Made by a program: the position numbers and the translations under genes
Notes under the pieces: generated by a model
What the model saw: only the letters and a program-made list of their open reading frames with translations
Told to the model about the DNA's origin: nothing
Database searches by the model: none
Source: UBA11386 sp035286785
Lineage (GTDB): Bacteria > Planctomycetota > Planctomycetia > Pirellulales > Thermoguttaceae
Reading direction: 5' to 3'
DNA: 6,624 nucleotides
NCBI GenBank assembly: GCA_035286785.1
Contig: DATECS010000221.1
Span: 1-6,624 of the forward strand
Shown here: positions 1-6,624 of the stretch, piece by piece
Numbering within the stretch: the first letter of the stretch is position 1
Layout of the letters: the number at the start of each line of letters is the position of its first letter

Positions 1-2
1 AA

Positions 3-1223
3 CAAGGCATCGATCTGCGCAAGGACACAATGGCCCTCCAGCGGCTCGAGGAAGCCTGCGAGAAGGCCAAGCGTGAACTCAGTTCCTCCCAGCAGACCGA
101 CATCAATCTCCCCTTCATCACGGCCGACGCCAACGGCCCCAAACACCTCCAGATCACCATCACCCGGGCGAAATTCGAGCAACTCGTCGATCGCCTCATC
201 GAACGTTGCCGCGGCCCAGTCAACACGGTCCTCGAAGAGGCCAAGCGTAAAAACTCGAATTTCAAGCTCGACGACGTCGACGAAGTGGTCCTGGTCGGCG
301 GCTCGACCCGCATCCCCAAGGTCCAGGAACTCGTCCGCACGATGTTCGGTAAGGAACCCAACAAGAGCGTCAACCCCGACGAAGTGGTCGCCGTCGGCGC
401 GGCCATCCAGGGCGGCGTGTTGACGGGCCAGGTCCAAGACATGGTATTGGTCGACGTGACGCCCCTGTCGCTGGGCATCGAGACCCTCGGCGGCATCATG
501 ACCAAACTGGTCGAACGCAACACGAACATCCCCGTCGAGCGCAAACAAGTCTTCAGCACGGCCGACGACAACCAGACGGCCGTCACCATCAAGGTCTTTC
601 AGGGCGAACGCGAAATGGCCTCCGACAACCGGCTGTTGGGCCAGTTCAACCTTGAAGGTCTTCCACCCGCCCCGCGCGGCGTCCCCCAGATCGAAGTCCG
701 CTTCGACATCGACGCCAACGGCATCCTCAACGTCTTTGCCAAGGACCTCGGCACCGGCAAGGAGCAGAACGTGCGGATCGAACAGTCCGCCGGACTGTCC
801 GAGGACGAAATCGGCAAGATGAAAAAGGACGCCGAGGCCCACGCCGGCGAGGACAAGAAGAAGCGTCAACTGGCCGAACTCCGCAACCAGGCCGATTCGA
901 TGTGCTTCCAATTGGAAAAACTGCTCAAGGAGCACGACGCCAAGCTCCGCGACGCCGACAAAGAGGCCGTCAGCAAGGCGATGGAGCGGACCCGGGAAGC
1001 CGCCAAGAGCGACGACGTCGACCGCATCAAGTCGGCCCTGAGCGAATTGGAACAGGCCTCCCACGCCCTGAGCAAAACGCTCTACGCGGGCACAACGCCC
1101 GGCGCACAGCCGGGCGCGGGCCCCGAAAGTGCGACCGCAAGCAGCGGTCCCTCCGCCGACGCGCCGAACGACGGCGCCGACGGCGACACCATCGACGCGG
1201 AATTTGAAGTCAAAAAAGACTAA
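3..1223 (+). CDS. dnaK: Molecular chaperone DnaK (Hsp70), 5'-truncated by window edge
   Basis: Hsp70 chaperone of the cytoplasm. It binds exposed hydrophobic segments of unfolded proteins in an ATP-dependent cycle with DnaJ and GrpE, and hands aggregated substrates to ClpB. The reading frame is open from base 3, and the first visible residues (QGIDLRKD) match Hsp70 near residue 230, so roughly the first 230 residues lie outside the window; the ATG at 30 is internal. The 406 visible residues run through the second half of the ATPase domain (VGGSTRIPKVQ near nt 294-326), the hydrophobic interdomain linker before DVTPLSLGIE (nt 441-485), the beta-sandwich substrate-binding domain (QVFSTADDNQ, GQFNLEG, PPAPRGVPQIEV), the helical lid, and a disordered Gly/Ala/Pro tail ending DAEFEVKKD, like the acidic DAEFEEV tail of E. 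coli DnaK. Arch residues equivalent to E. coli M404 and A429 appear as GGIMTK and EMASDN. clpB lies 199 nt downstream on the same strand. No frameshift is seen. Confidence 0.98.
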   Translation, partial: QGIDLRKDTMALQRLEEACEKAKRELSSSQQTDINLPFITADANGPKHLQITITRAKFEQLVDRLIERCRGPVNTVLEEAKRKNSNFKLDDVDEVVLVGGSTRIPKVQELVRTMFGKEPNKSVNPDEVVAVGAAIQGGVLTGQVQDMVLVDVTPLSLGIETLGGIMTKLVERNTNIPVERKQVFSTADDNQTAVTIKVFQGEREMASDNRLLGQFNLEGLPPAPRGVPQIEVRFDIDANGILNVFAKDLGTGKEQNVRIEQSAGLSEDEIGKMKKDAEAHAGEDKKKRQLAELRNQADSMCFQLEKLLKEHDAKLRDADKEAVSKAMERTREAAKSDDVDRIKSALSELEQASHALSKTLYAGTTPGAQPGAGPESATASSGPSADAPNDGADGDTIDAEFEVKKD

Positions 1224-1226
1224 CAG

Positions 1227-1289
1227 GTAGGGTGCGTCGTTACGCACCATGATATACGGGATGACATGGTGCGTCTCGACGCACCCTAC
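1227..1289. repeat. Paired nested palindromes (REP/cruciform-like) downstream of dnaK
   Basis: Two 25-bp arms, 1227-1251 and 1265-1289, are inverted copies matching at 23 of 25 positions, separated by 13 bp. Each arm is itself a hairpin: GGTGCGT-cgtt-ACGCACC at 1231-1248 and GGTGCGT-ctcg-ACGCACC at 1268-1285, so only the loop bases differ. DNA or RNA from this stretch could form either two small hairpins or one large one. It starts 3 nt after the dnaK stop codon. There is no T-run after it, so a classical intrinsic terminator is unlikely, but it could protect the dnaK 3' end or lower read-through into clpB. From memory, GTAGGGTGCGTC-type palindromes are scattered through many bacterial genomes; this was not checked. 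Confidence 0.85.
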
Positions 1290-1291
1290 AA

Positions 1292-1392
1292 TTCTTCGCG
1301 TTCTTTGCGTCCTTTGCGGTAGATAAAATATCGGTGTTTATCTGTGTCCATCTGTGGTTCTCCCAAAAACTCCGTGTCTCCGTGGTGAAAAT
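1292..1392. repeat. Cluster of three tandem-doublet repeat motifs in dnaK-clpB gap
   Basis: Three unrelated short motifs stand side by side, each an imperfect tandem doublet or triplet. At 1295-1319 there are TTCGCG, TTCTTTGCG and TCCTTTGCGG. At 1339-1358 there are ATCTGTGTCC and ATCTGTGGTT. At 1370-1386 there are CTCCGTGT and CTCCGTGG. All are on the same strand and written in similar T/G-rich style, unlike the flanking genes. From memory, motifs of this kind recur between genes in planctomycete and other environmental genomes. A -10-like TAAAAT at 1324-1329 lies between the first two motifs but has no convincing -35 partner, so I do not call a promoter for clpB. Confidence 0.6.
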
Positions 1393-1407
1393 GCGTCGCC
1401 CGTCGAC

Positions 1408-1413
1408 AGGAGG
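1408..1413 (+). promoter_or_regulatory. Ribosome binding site of clpB
   Basis: A perfect AGGAGG lies 9 nt before the ATG at 1423. It decides the clpB start: the in-frame ATG at 1354 would add 23 residues encoded by the intergenic repeats, has no such site, and is not expected in ClpB proteins, which begin close to the xFEKxTxKAQEA segment. Confidence 0.9.
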
Positions 1414-1422
1414 TTTTTCCCT

Positions 1423-4086
<2,664 letters not shown>

Positions 4087-4103
4087 GAAGACCGAAGCCG
4101 AAG

Positions 4104-4157
4104 AAAAACGAGCCGCGACCGTAAGGGAGCGGTTGTAGCCGGGTGCCTCGCGGCTAC
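4104..4157 (-). terminator. Hairpin plus T-run, likely terminator of the PEP-CTERM gene
   Basis: On the minus strand an 8-bp stem (AGCCGCGA 4155-4148 pairing with TCGCGGCT 4118-4111) is followed at once by CGTTTTT (4110-4104), the layout of an intrinsic terminator. It starts within the stop codon of the minus-strand gene. The 29-nt loop is long but can form an inner ACCG/CGGT helix (4133-4130 with 4121-4118). An alternative 7-bp hairpin, GTAGCCG/CGGCTAC (4135-4141 with 4151-4157), overlaps it. On the plus strand the same stem could slow transcription leaving clpB, but no T-run follows in that direction. Confidence 0.5.
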
Positions 4158-4915
4158 TTGCGCCGCCAAGCCAACCAGGCAAACGCTCCAGCCGCCAACA
4201 ACGCCAAACCCGACGGCTCGGGCACGACCGCTTCGAACTCCAGCCGCTTCTTGGCGATGAAGGCGTAGGTGCTCGCTTCGCTGATGGCCAACAGCTTGTT
4301 GTCCAGCACCAGCATGACCTGCTCGACGGGCCCGCTCGCCGCCGCGGCAACGTTCAAGAAAACCCGGCCGTACCAATCCTGTCCCGTTCCCGGGTTGGCG
4401 ACCACGTTGTAGTTGCCGTTCTGATTAAACGGCCCGCCCGAATTCTGGCTGAAGGCCATGTGTACCGAGGGCAGTGTGAGCCACGATCCGTTGACCTTCA
4501 CGTACGGATCGAACACCGCCTTGACGTCAACCTGGGTCATGGCCGTGCCGCCGCCCGCCGAAAAGAGGTCAAAGTCGCCCTTCTCGGAGATGATGACCGA
4601 ATGGATCGACTGGCCCGGCTTCGCGCTGATCGTTACGACGAACGTGCCGTCCAACGCGTCGATCAGCGGACTCCCGCCCAGGGAACTCGCCCGAAAATCG
4701 TAAGGAATGAGCGTCAGCCCATTGTCGGACGCAATCTGAGTCCCGAACCAAGGCGATGGCGACTCCACCAGATCGTCGTCAAAGTTGAACACCACGGCGC
4801 TTGCCGCGGTGGTATAGCTAACCACGTCGCCCCTCGCCGGAGCGGCGCTGCCGATAAAAGACAAGCAGACGATCACGCCCACCCAAAGCGGCCCCCGCGA
4901 TGCCTCGATTCTCAT
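4154..4915 (-). CDS. Secreted PEP-CTERM sorting-domain protein, function unknown
   Basis: A 253-residue exported protein. The N-terminus is a Sec signal peptide: basic MRIEASR, hydrophobic core VGVIVCLSFIG (12-22), and a likely cleavage site after Ala27 (APA). The last 23 residues (231-253) are a textbook PEP-CTERM signal: VPEPSG, a hydrophobic segment LALLAAGAFAWLAW, and terminal RRK. In the known system such tails are removed by an exosortase in the inner membrane, and the protein goes to the surface or extracellular matrix. The middle is rich in Gly, Asn, Ser and beta-prone stretches with no catalytic motif I recognise; the segment LDNKLLAISEASTYAFIAKK just before the tail resembles one seen in other PEP-CTERM proteins (from memory). 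The ATG at 4915 was chosen because a signal peptide follows directly and a purine-rich GAGGGAGAGAG lies just upstream (4928-4918); an upstream ATG at 5023 would bury the signal peptide behind 36 Arg-rich residues. No exosortase gene is present here. Confidence 0.9.
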   Translation of the reverse strand: MRIEASRGPLWVGVIVCLSFIGSAAPARGDVVSYTTAASAVVFNFDDDLVESPSPWFGTQIASDNGLTLIPYDFRASSLGGSPLIDALDGTFVVTISAKPGQSIHSVIISEKGDFDLFSAGGGTAMTQVDVKAVFDPYVKVNGSWLTLPSVHMAFSQNSGGPFNQNGNYNVVANPGTGQDWYGRVFLNVAAAASGPVEQVMLVLDNKLLAISEASTYAFIAKKRLEFEAVVPEPSGLALLAAGAFAWLAWRRK

Positions 4916-5255
4916 GGCTCTCTCCCTCTGCACGCCTCGAACTCGGTGAGCGCGTCTTCCGCGCCGAAAACTCAAGCCGTCCCGGCCTGCGATATCCGGC
5001 ACAACCGTCGTAAAATTTCGCACTCAGAGGCTGTCCCCGTTTTCGGATGGCCTCTCATAAACCCTTGCCCAGACCTTCATGATATCCGCAACTGTAAAAG
5101 TCGCAAGCGGATTGCTCGGAAGGGCGGATAATTCCCCACCCAATGGGGGAAGTGAAGGCGACGAGCCCTCAAGAGAGTGTACTGCCCGCTTCACTCATTA
5201 CGGAATCGCACGACCGCAATCGCCCGAGGATGCCCCTCCGTCGGCCGGCGGCGTC
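4916..5255. other. Intergenic region upstream of PEP-CTERM gene
   Basis: These 340 nt contain no supported gene. Both the PEP-CTERM gene and the small gene at 5256-5441 are on the minus strand, so this is leader DNA for the first and trailer for the second. It holds repeat copy A (5026-5056) and a small hairpin TTCCCC/GGGGAA at 5132-5137 and 5146-5151. I searched the minus strand upstream of 4915 for a -35/-10 pair and found none with acceptable spacing. Plus-strand open frames here are shadows. Confidence 0.6.
5026..5056 (+). repeat. Copy A of a 24-nt repeat element
   Basis: The core GTCCCCGTTTTCGGAT begins at 5033 and is followed by GGCCTCT. The same core occurs at 5846 (same strand) and, inverted, at 5787-5772. 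In this copy the flanks also pair: AGAGGC (5026-5031) with GCCTCT (5050-5055), so it can form a hairpin with the conserved core in the loop. Copy A differs from copy C at two positions within the 24-nt unit. Confidence 0.85.
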
Positions 5256-5441
5256 TTATCGCTTGACCAATCCCCATGCCTCGATAATCTGCTTCCCACC
5301 GGGCGTCAGATTCCGGATCTTGTCGGCAATTACGGTCTTTTCCGAAACGGTCGCCTTCGCGAGTTTCTTGGACAACAGCCCAAGCTTCTTGCGACGATGG
5401 CGGCGGCGTTTGATTTCCTTCTTGCGTTCACTAATAGACAC
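5256..5441 (-). CDS. Small highly basic conserved protein (61 aa), planctomycete-type
   Basis: A 61-residue protein of unknown function. The N-terminal third is a basic patch (SERKKEIKRRRHRRKK, residues 4-19) leading into a helix-prone segment and a conserved-looking end, EKTVIADKIRNLTPGGKQIIEAWGL. From memory this pattern (ERKKEIKRRRHRRKKL...SEK..IA.KIR.LTPGA..II...GL) matches a family of small planctomycete proteins listed as a DUF, possibly DUF6800; I cannot confirm the number. The charge suggests nucleic-acid or ribosome contact, which is inference only. The start is the GTG at 5441-5439: AGGAG at 5453-5449 lies 7 nt upstream, and the family similarity begins there. An in-frame ATG at 5477 would add 12 residues and lacks such a site; the ATG at 5696 would run through repeats. 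It appears monocistronic, with its own promoter at 5494-5522. Confidence 0.8.
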   Translation of the reverse strand: MSISERKKEIKRRRHRRKKLGLLSKKLAKATVSEKTVIADKIRNLTPGGKQIIEAWGLVKR

Positions 5442-5448
5442 GAGCAGA

Positions 5449-5453
5449 CTCCT
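5449..5453 (-). promoter_or_regulatory. Ribosome binding site setting the GTG start of the 61-aa gene
   Basis: AGGAG on the minus strand, 7 nt before GTG (5441-5439). This is the only good site near the start of the conserved part of the protein, and it favours the GTG over the in-frame ATG at 5477. Confidence 0.75.
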
Positions 5454-5493
5454 GAACCGTCCACTGAAACGACCCATTGAATGCGAATCATAT

Positions 5494-5522
5494 TTTGTAT
5501 CAAACCGCCCACATACCGTCAA
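5494..5522 (-). promoter_or_regulatory. Sigma-70-like promoter of the 61-aa gene
   Basis: On the minus strand TTGACG (5522-5517, 5 of 6 consensus) is followed after exactly 17 nt by TACAAA (5499-5494, 4 of 6). Transcription would begin near 5487, giving a leader of about 46 nt before the GTG start. The spacing is ideal, but the -10 box is imperfect and no start site is known. Confidence 0.45.
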
Positions 5523-5546
5523 TGCCCGTGGTCGTACACCCCCACG

Positions 5547-5688
5547 TAATAACCGTTGACAAGATAATAAGCCGCCCGCGAAAGCCAAAATATAAGCCAT
5601 AATAGCCGTCCGCGAGGCCATAACAGTTATCGGCGAAAGACATAATAGCCCGTCTCCGAAAGCCATAATAGCCGTCGGCGAGAGCCCA
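5547..5688. repeat. Degenerate array of about 22-nt TAATAGCCGTC units
   Basis: Four consecutive units of 21-23 nt are clear: 5600-5620, 5621-5642, 5643-5665 and 5666-5688. Each starts TAATAGCC or TAACAG, has a GTC(C/G)GCGA-like middle and ends in GCCA or GACA. More diverged units precede them at 5547-5564, 5565-5592 and a partial TAAGCCA at 5593-5599. On the minus strand the unit reads roughly TGGCTTTCGCGGACGGCTATTA. It lies upstream of the promoter of the 61-aa gene. The units are contiguous with no spacers, so this is not a CRISPR array. What it does is unknown. Confidence 0.7.
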
Positions 5689-5736
5689 CGGACCACTCTC
5701 CTCCAAGAATCCCACCCCGCCTCCCCCGCGAACCTT

Positions 5737-5755
5737 CCCAGCCCCAGCCCACCCC
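5737..5755 (-). other. G-quadruplex-forming motif
   Basis: On the minus strand this reads GGGG-T-GGG-CT-GGGG-CT-GGG, four G-runs with loops of one to two bases, which meets the usual G-quadruplex rule. A second, imperfect cluster (runs of 5, 2, 4 and 3 G) lies at 5727-5711. Together they make a strongly strand-asymmetric pyrimidine/purine tract from about 5695 to 5757, between the 22-nt array and repeat copy B. Formation in the cell is inferred. Confidence 0.6.
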
Positions 5756-5763
5756 ATTACACT

Positions 5764-5869
5764 GAGAGCCTATCCGAAAACGGGGACTGGCTCCCGCATA
5801 GGGTGGATGAAGTGTGCAATAGCAGCCGGTCGATATAGGGCGTCTGTCCCCGTTTTCGGATAGCCTCTG
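5764..5869. repeat. 106-bp inverted pair of the 24-nt element (copies B and C), MITE-like
   Basis: Copy B (5764-5787) is the reverse complement of copy C (5846-5869) at 22 of 24 positions; both carry the core GTCCCCGTTTTCGGAT plus AG. The 58 nt between have no open frame of note. The pair could fold into a long stem, and its size and terminal inverted repeats resemble a miniature transposable element or a REP doublet. A third copy (A) lies 0.7 kb to the left. No target duplication is obvious at the edges, and no transposase of a matching type is seen in the window. Confidence 0.7.
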
Positions 5870-5931
5870 AAGCTACGCTTGAACCAGAAATGAATCGCAA
5901 TCCAACCTTGCCCCAAACGTGGTATATCGCC

Positions 5932-6017
5932 GGATGGGTGGCCGAGTGGTCTAAGGCGGCAGTCTTGAAAACTGCTGTACGCATCGCGTACCGGGGGTTC
6001 GAATCCCTCCCCATCCG
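5932..6017 (+). tRNA. trnS-UGA: tRNA-Ser (anticodon UGA)
   Basis: A complete 86-nt class II tRNA that decodes UCA and, by wobble, other UCN codons. The acceptor stem GGATGGG (5932-5938) pairs with CCCATCC (6010-6016), and the discriminator is G6017, as expected for bacterial tRNA-Ser. The anticodon stem GCAGT/ACTGC encloses the loop CTTGAAA, with TGA at 5966-5968. The long variable arm has a 5-bp stem, TACGC-atc-GCGTA, diagnostic for Ser/Leu/Tyr. The T arm is GGGGG-TTCGAAT-CCCTC with one G-U pair. CCA is not encoded. I see no convincing promoter: a GTATAT just before the gene is too close to serve as its -10. Confidence 0.97.
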
Positions 6018-6184
6018 TTAAGTTCTTTCGAAGAAACGACTTGCGTATCGCGTGGAATCGCAGAAACGGCGCACTTCAAGGGAGTTGCGCTCCGGGCGGT
6101 TTTCCTGCTCCGGAACACCGGCGTAGCGAGGGTTCAAAAATATGCCACCTCCTTTTCTACCAACGACTTACGCGTTTTACCCAC
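6018..6184. other. Spacer between tRNA-Ser and transposase, probably holding the IS left end
   Basis: The 167 nt contain a weak TTCTT/AAGAA hairpin just after the tRNA (near 6023-6035) and a TCCGG/CCGGA hairpin at 6091-6114, neither followed by a T-run. The left end of the insertion sequence should lie here, perhaps near the TGCCACCTCC at 6143-6152, but the right end is outside the window so the terminal repeat cannot be paired. No copy of the tRNA 3' end is present, so there is no evidence for a tRNA attachment site. Confidence 0.35.
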
Positions 6185-6624
6185 ATGAAGAGGTTTTTGC
6201 ATCCCTTCTGCTCCTTTTGGCCCCGGGCCACCGAGAAAGAACTCGTCCAAATGGTCGAGTACCTCAGGACCGAGAACCGGATTCTCCGCAACAAGCTTCC
6301 CAGACGGATCGAAGTTACCCCGGCGGAACGGGCCAAGCTGCTGAAACTCGGCGCGCGGCTCGGTTCGAGGCTCAAGGACGTGATCACCATCGTTCACCCG
6401 CGGACGTTCGCCCGATGGCTGAGGGAAAAGCGGTCCGGCGTCAGGCGTCGCAGGCGCGGCCGACCACGGAAGCCGGAGGAGATCCGTCAACTCATCGTCG
6501 CGATGGCCAGGGAGACCGGCTGGGGCTACCGGCGAATCCTGGGCGAGTTGAAGAAGCTCCACCTCCACAACGTCTCTCGGGCCACGATCCGGAGGATCTT
6601 GCAGGAACATGGTTTCGATCCCGG
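6185..6624 (+). CDS. Integrase-core (DDE) transposase, N-terminal part, 3'-truncated by window edge
   Basis: The first 146 codons of an open frame that continues past the window. Residues 17-40 (EKELVQMVEYLRTENRILRNKLP) form a short leucine-rich helix or coiled coil typical of the start of IS transposases. A helix-turn-helix-like region with TFARWLREKRSG follows (74-85), then the basic GRPRKPEEIRQLIVAMARETGWGYRRILGEL (92-122) and VSRATIRRILQEHGFDP (130-146), the pattern preceding the rve/DDE catalytic core in IS481/IS3-like 'integrase core' proteins common in Planctomycetes. The catalytic residues would lie downstream and cannot be checked, so it may be intact or broken. The ATG at 6185 has no clear ribosome site and the frame is open further upstream, so the start is uncertain. 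It probably mobilises its own insertion sequence, placed 168 nt after tRNA-Ser. Confidence 0.85.
   Translation, partial: MKRFLHPFCSFWPRATEKELVQMVEYLRTENRILRNKLPRRIEVTPAERAKLLKLGARLGSRLKDVITIVHPRTFARWLREKRSGVRRRRRGRPRKPEEIRQLIVAMARETGWGYRRILGELKKLHLHNVSRATIRRILQEHGFDP

Noticed and set aside
1354..1422. Upstream ATG extending clpB by 23 residues
   Set aside because: The extension is encoded by intergenic repeats, lacks a ribosome site, and ClpB proteins start at the position of 1423, which has AGGAGG 9 nt upstream.
1224..1422. CIRCE operator or heat-shock promoter before clpB
   Set aside because: No TTAGCACTC-N9-GAGTGCTAA element or well-spaced promoter pair is present; only an isolated TAAAAT.
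4916..5023. N-terminal extension of the PEP-CTERM gene to the ATG at 5023
   Set aside because: It would place 36 Arg-rich residues before a normal signal peptide; the ATG at 4915 has a purine-rich site.
4460..5131. 223-codon plus-strand open frame
   Set aside because: It lies antisense to the PEP-CTERM gene, which has a signal peptide and sorting tail; the product is Arg/His-rich shadow sequence with no ribosome site seen.
5079..5559. Two overlapping plus-strand frames (5079-5480 and 5143-5559)
   Set aside because: They are shadows opposite the 61-aa gene and intergenic DNA, with no recognisable sequence features.
5547..5688. CRISPR array
   Set aside because: The units are contiguous and degenerate with no unique spacers between them, and no cas gene is near.
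5442..5696. Long form of the small basic protein starting at 5696
   Set aside because: The extra 85 residues translate the 22-nt repeat array and the promoter region; AGGAG before the GTG at 5441 fits better.
5500..5757. 85-codon minus-strand frame with GYYG-type repeats
   Set aside because: The repetitive peptide is simply the 22-nt array and G-rich tract read in one frame; no ribosome site or homology recognised.
5922..5928. -10 box of the tRNA-Ser promoter (GTATATC)
   Set aside because: It lies only a few bases before the mature tRNA, so transcription would begin inside the gene, and there is no correctly spaced -35.
5757..6014. 85-codon minus-strand frame
   Set aside because: It reads through the tRNA-Ser gene in antisense and through repeat copies B and C.
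6134..6610. 158-codon minus-strand frame
   Set aside because: It is the antisense shadow of the transposase reading on the plus strand, which has clear family motifs.

Overview
The window is GC-rich bacterial DNA, most likely from a planctomycete. The evidence is a PEP-CTERM exosortase substrate, a 61-residue basic protein that resembles from memory a small family conserved in Planctomycetes, strong C/G-ending codon use, and several intergenic repeat types common in large environmental genomes. The phylum is an inference; no rRNA or other decisive marker is present.

Left part (1-4086, + strand): the 3' two thirds of dnaK (Hsp70) is followed after 199 nt by a complete clpB (Hsp100 disaggregase). 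The products work together to pull proteins out of aggregates, so this is a protein-quality-control locus. The gap between them holds a pair of nested palindromes and three different 'tandem doublet' motifs. The clpB start is fixed at 1423 by an AGGAGG box.

Middle (4087-4915): a convergent minus-strand gene encodes a secreted protein with a C-terminal PEP-CTERM sorting signal. A hairpin plus T-run, serving as its likely terminator, lies between it and clpB.

Right-middle (4916-5931): this region is mostly non-coding and repeat-rich. It carries one small minus-strand gene (61 aa, GTG start chosen by AGGAG, with a good sigma-70-like promoter), a degenerate array of roughly 22-nt units, a G-quadruplex motif, and three copies of a 24-nt element. 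Two of those copies form a 106-bp inverted pair.

Right end (5932-6624): a complete tRNA-Ser(UGA) is followed by the 5' part of a plus-strand integrase-type transposase that runs off the window. It is the only clear protein-coding mobile element here.

I found no defence system, CRISPR array or recognisable new multi-gene system. The least explained signals are the three-copy inverted element, the 22-nt array and the small basic gene they surround.
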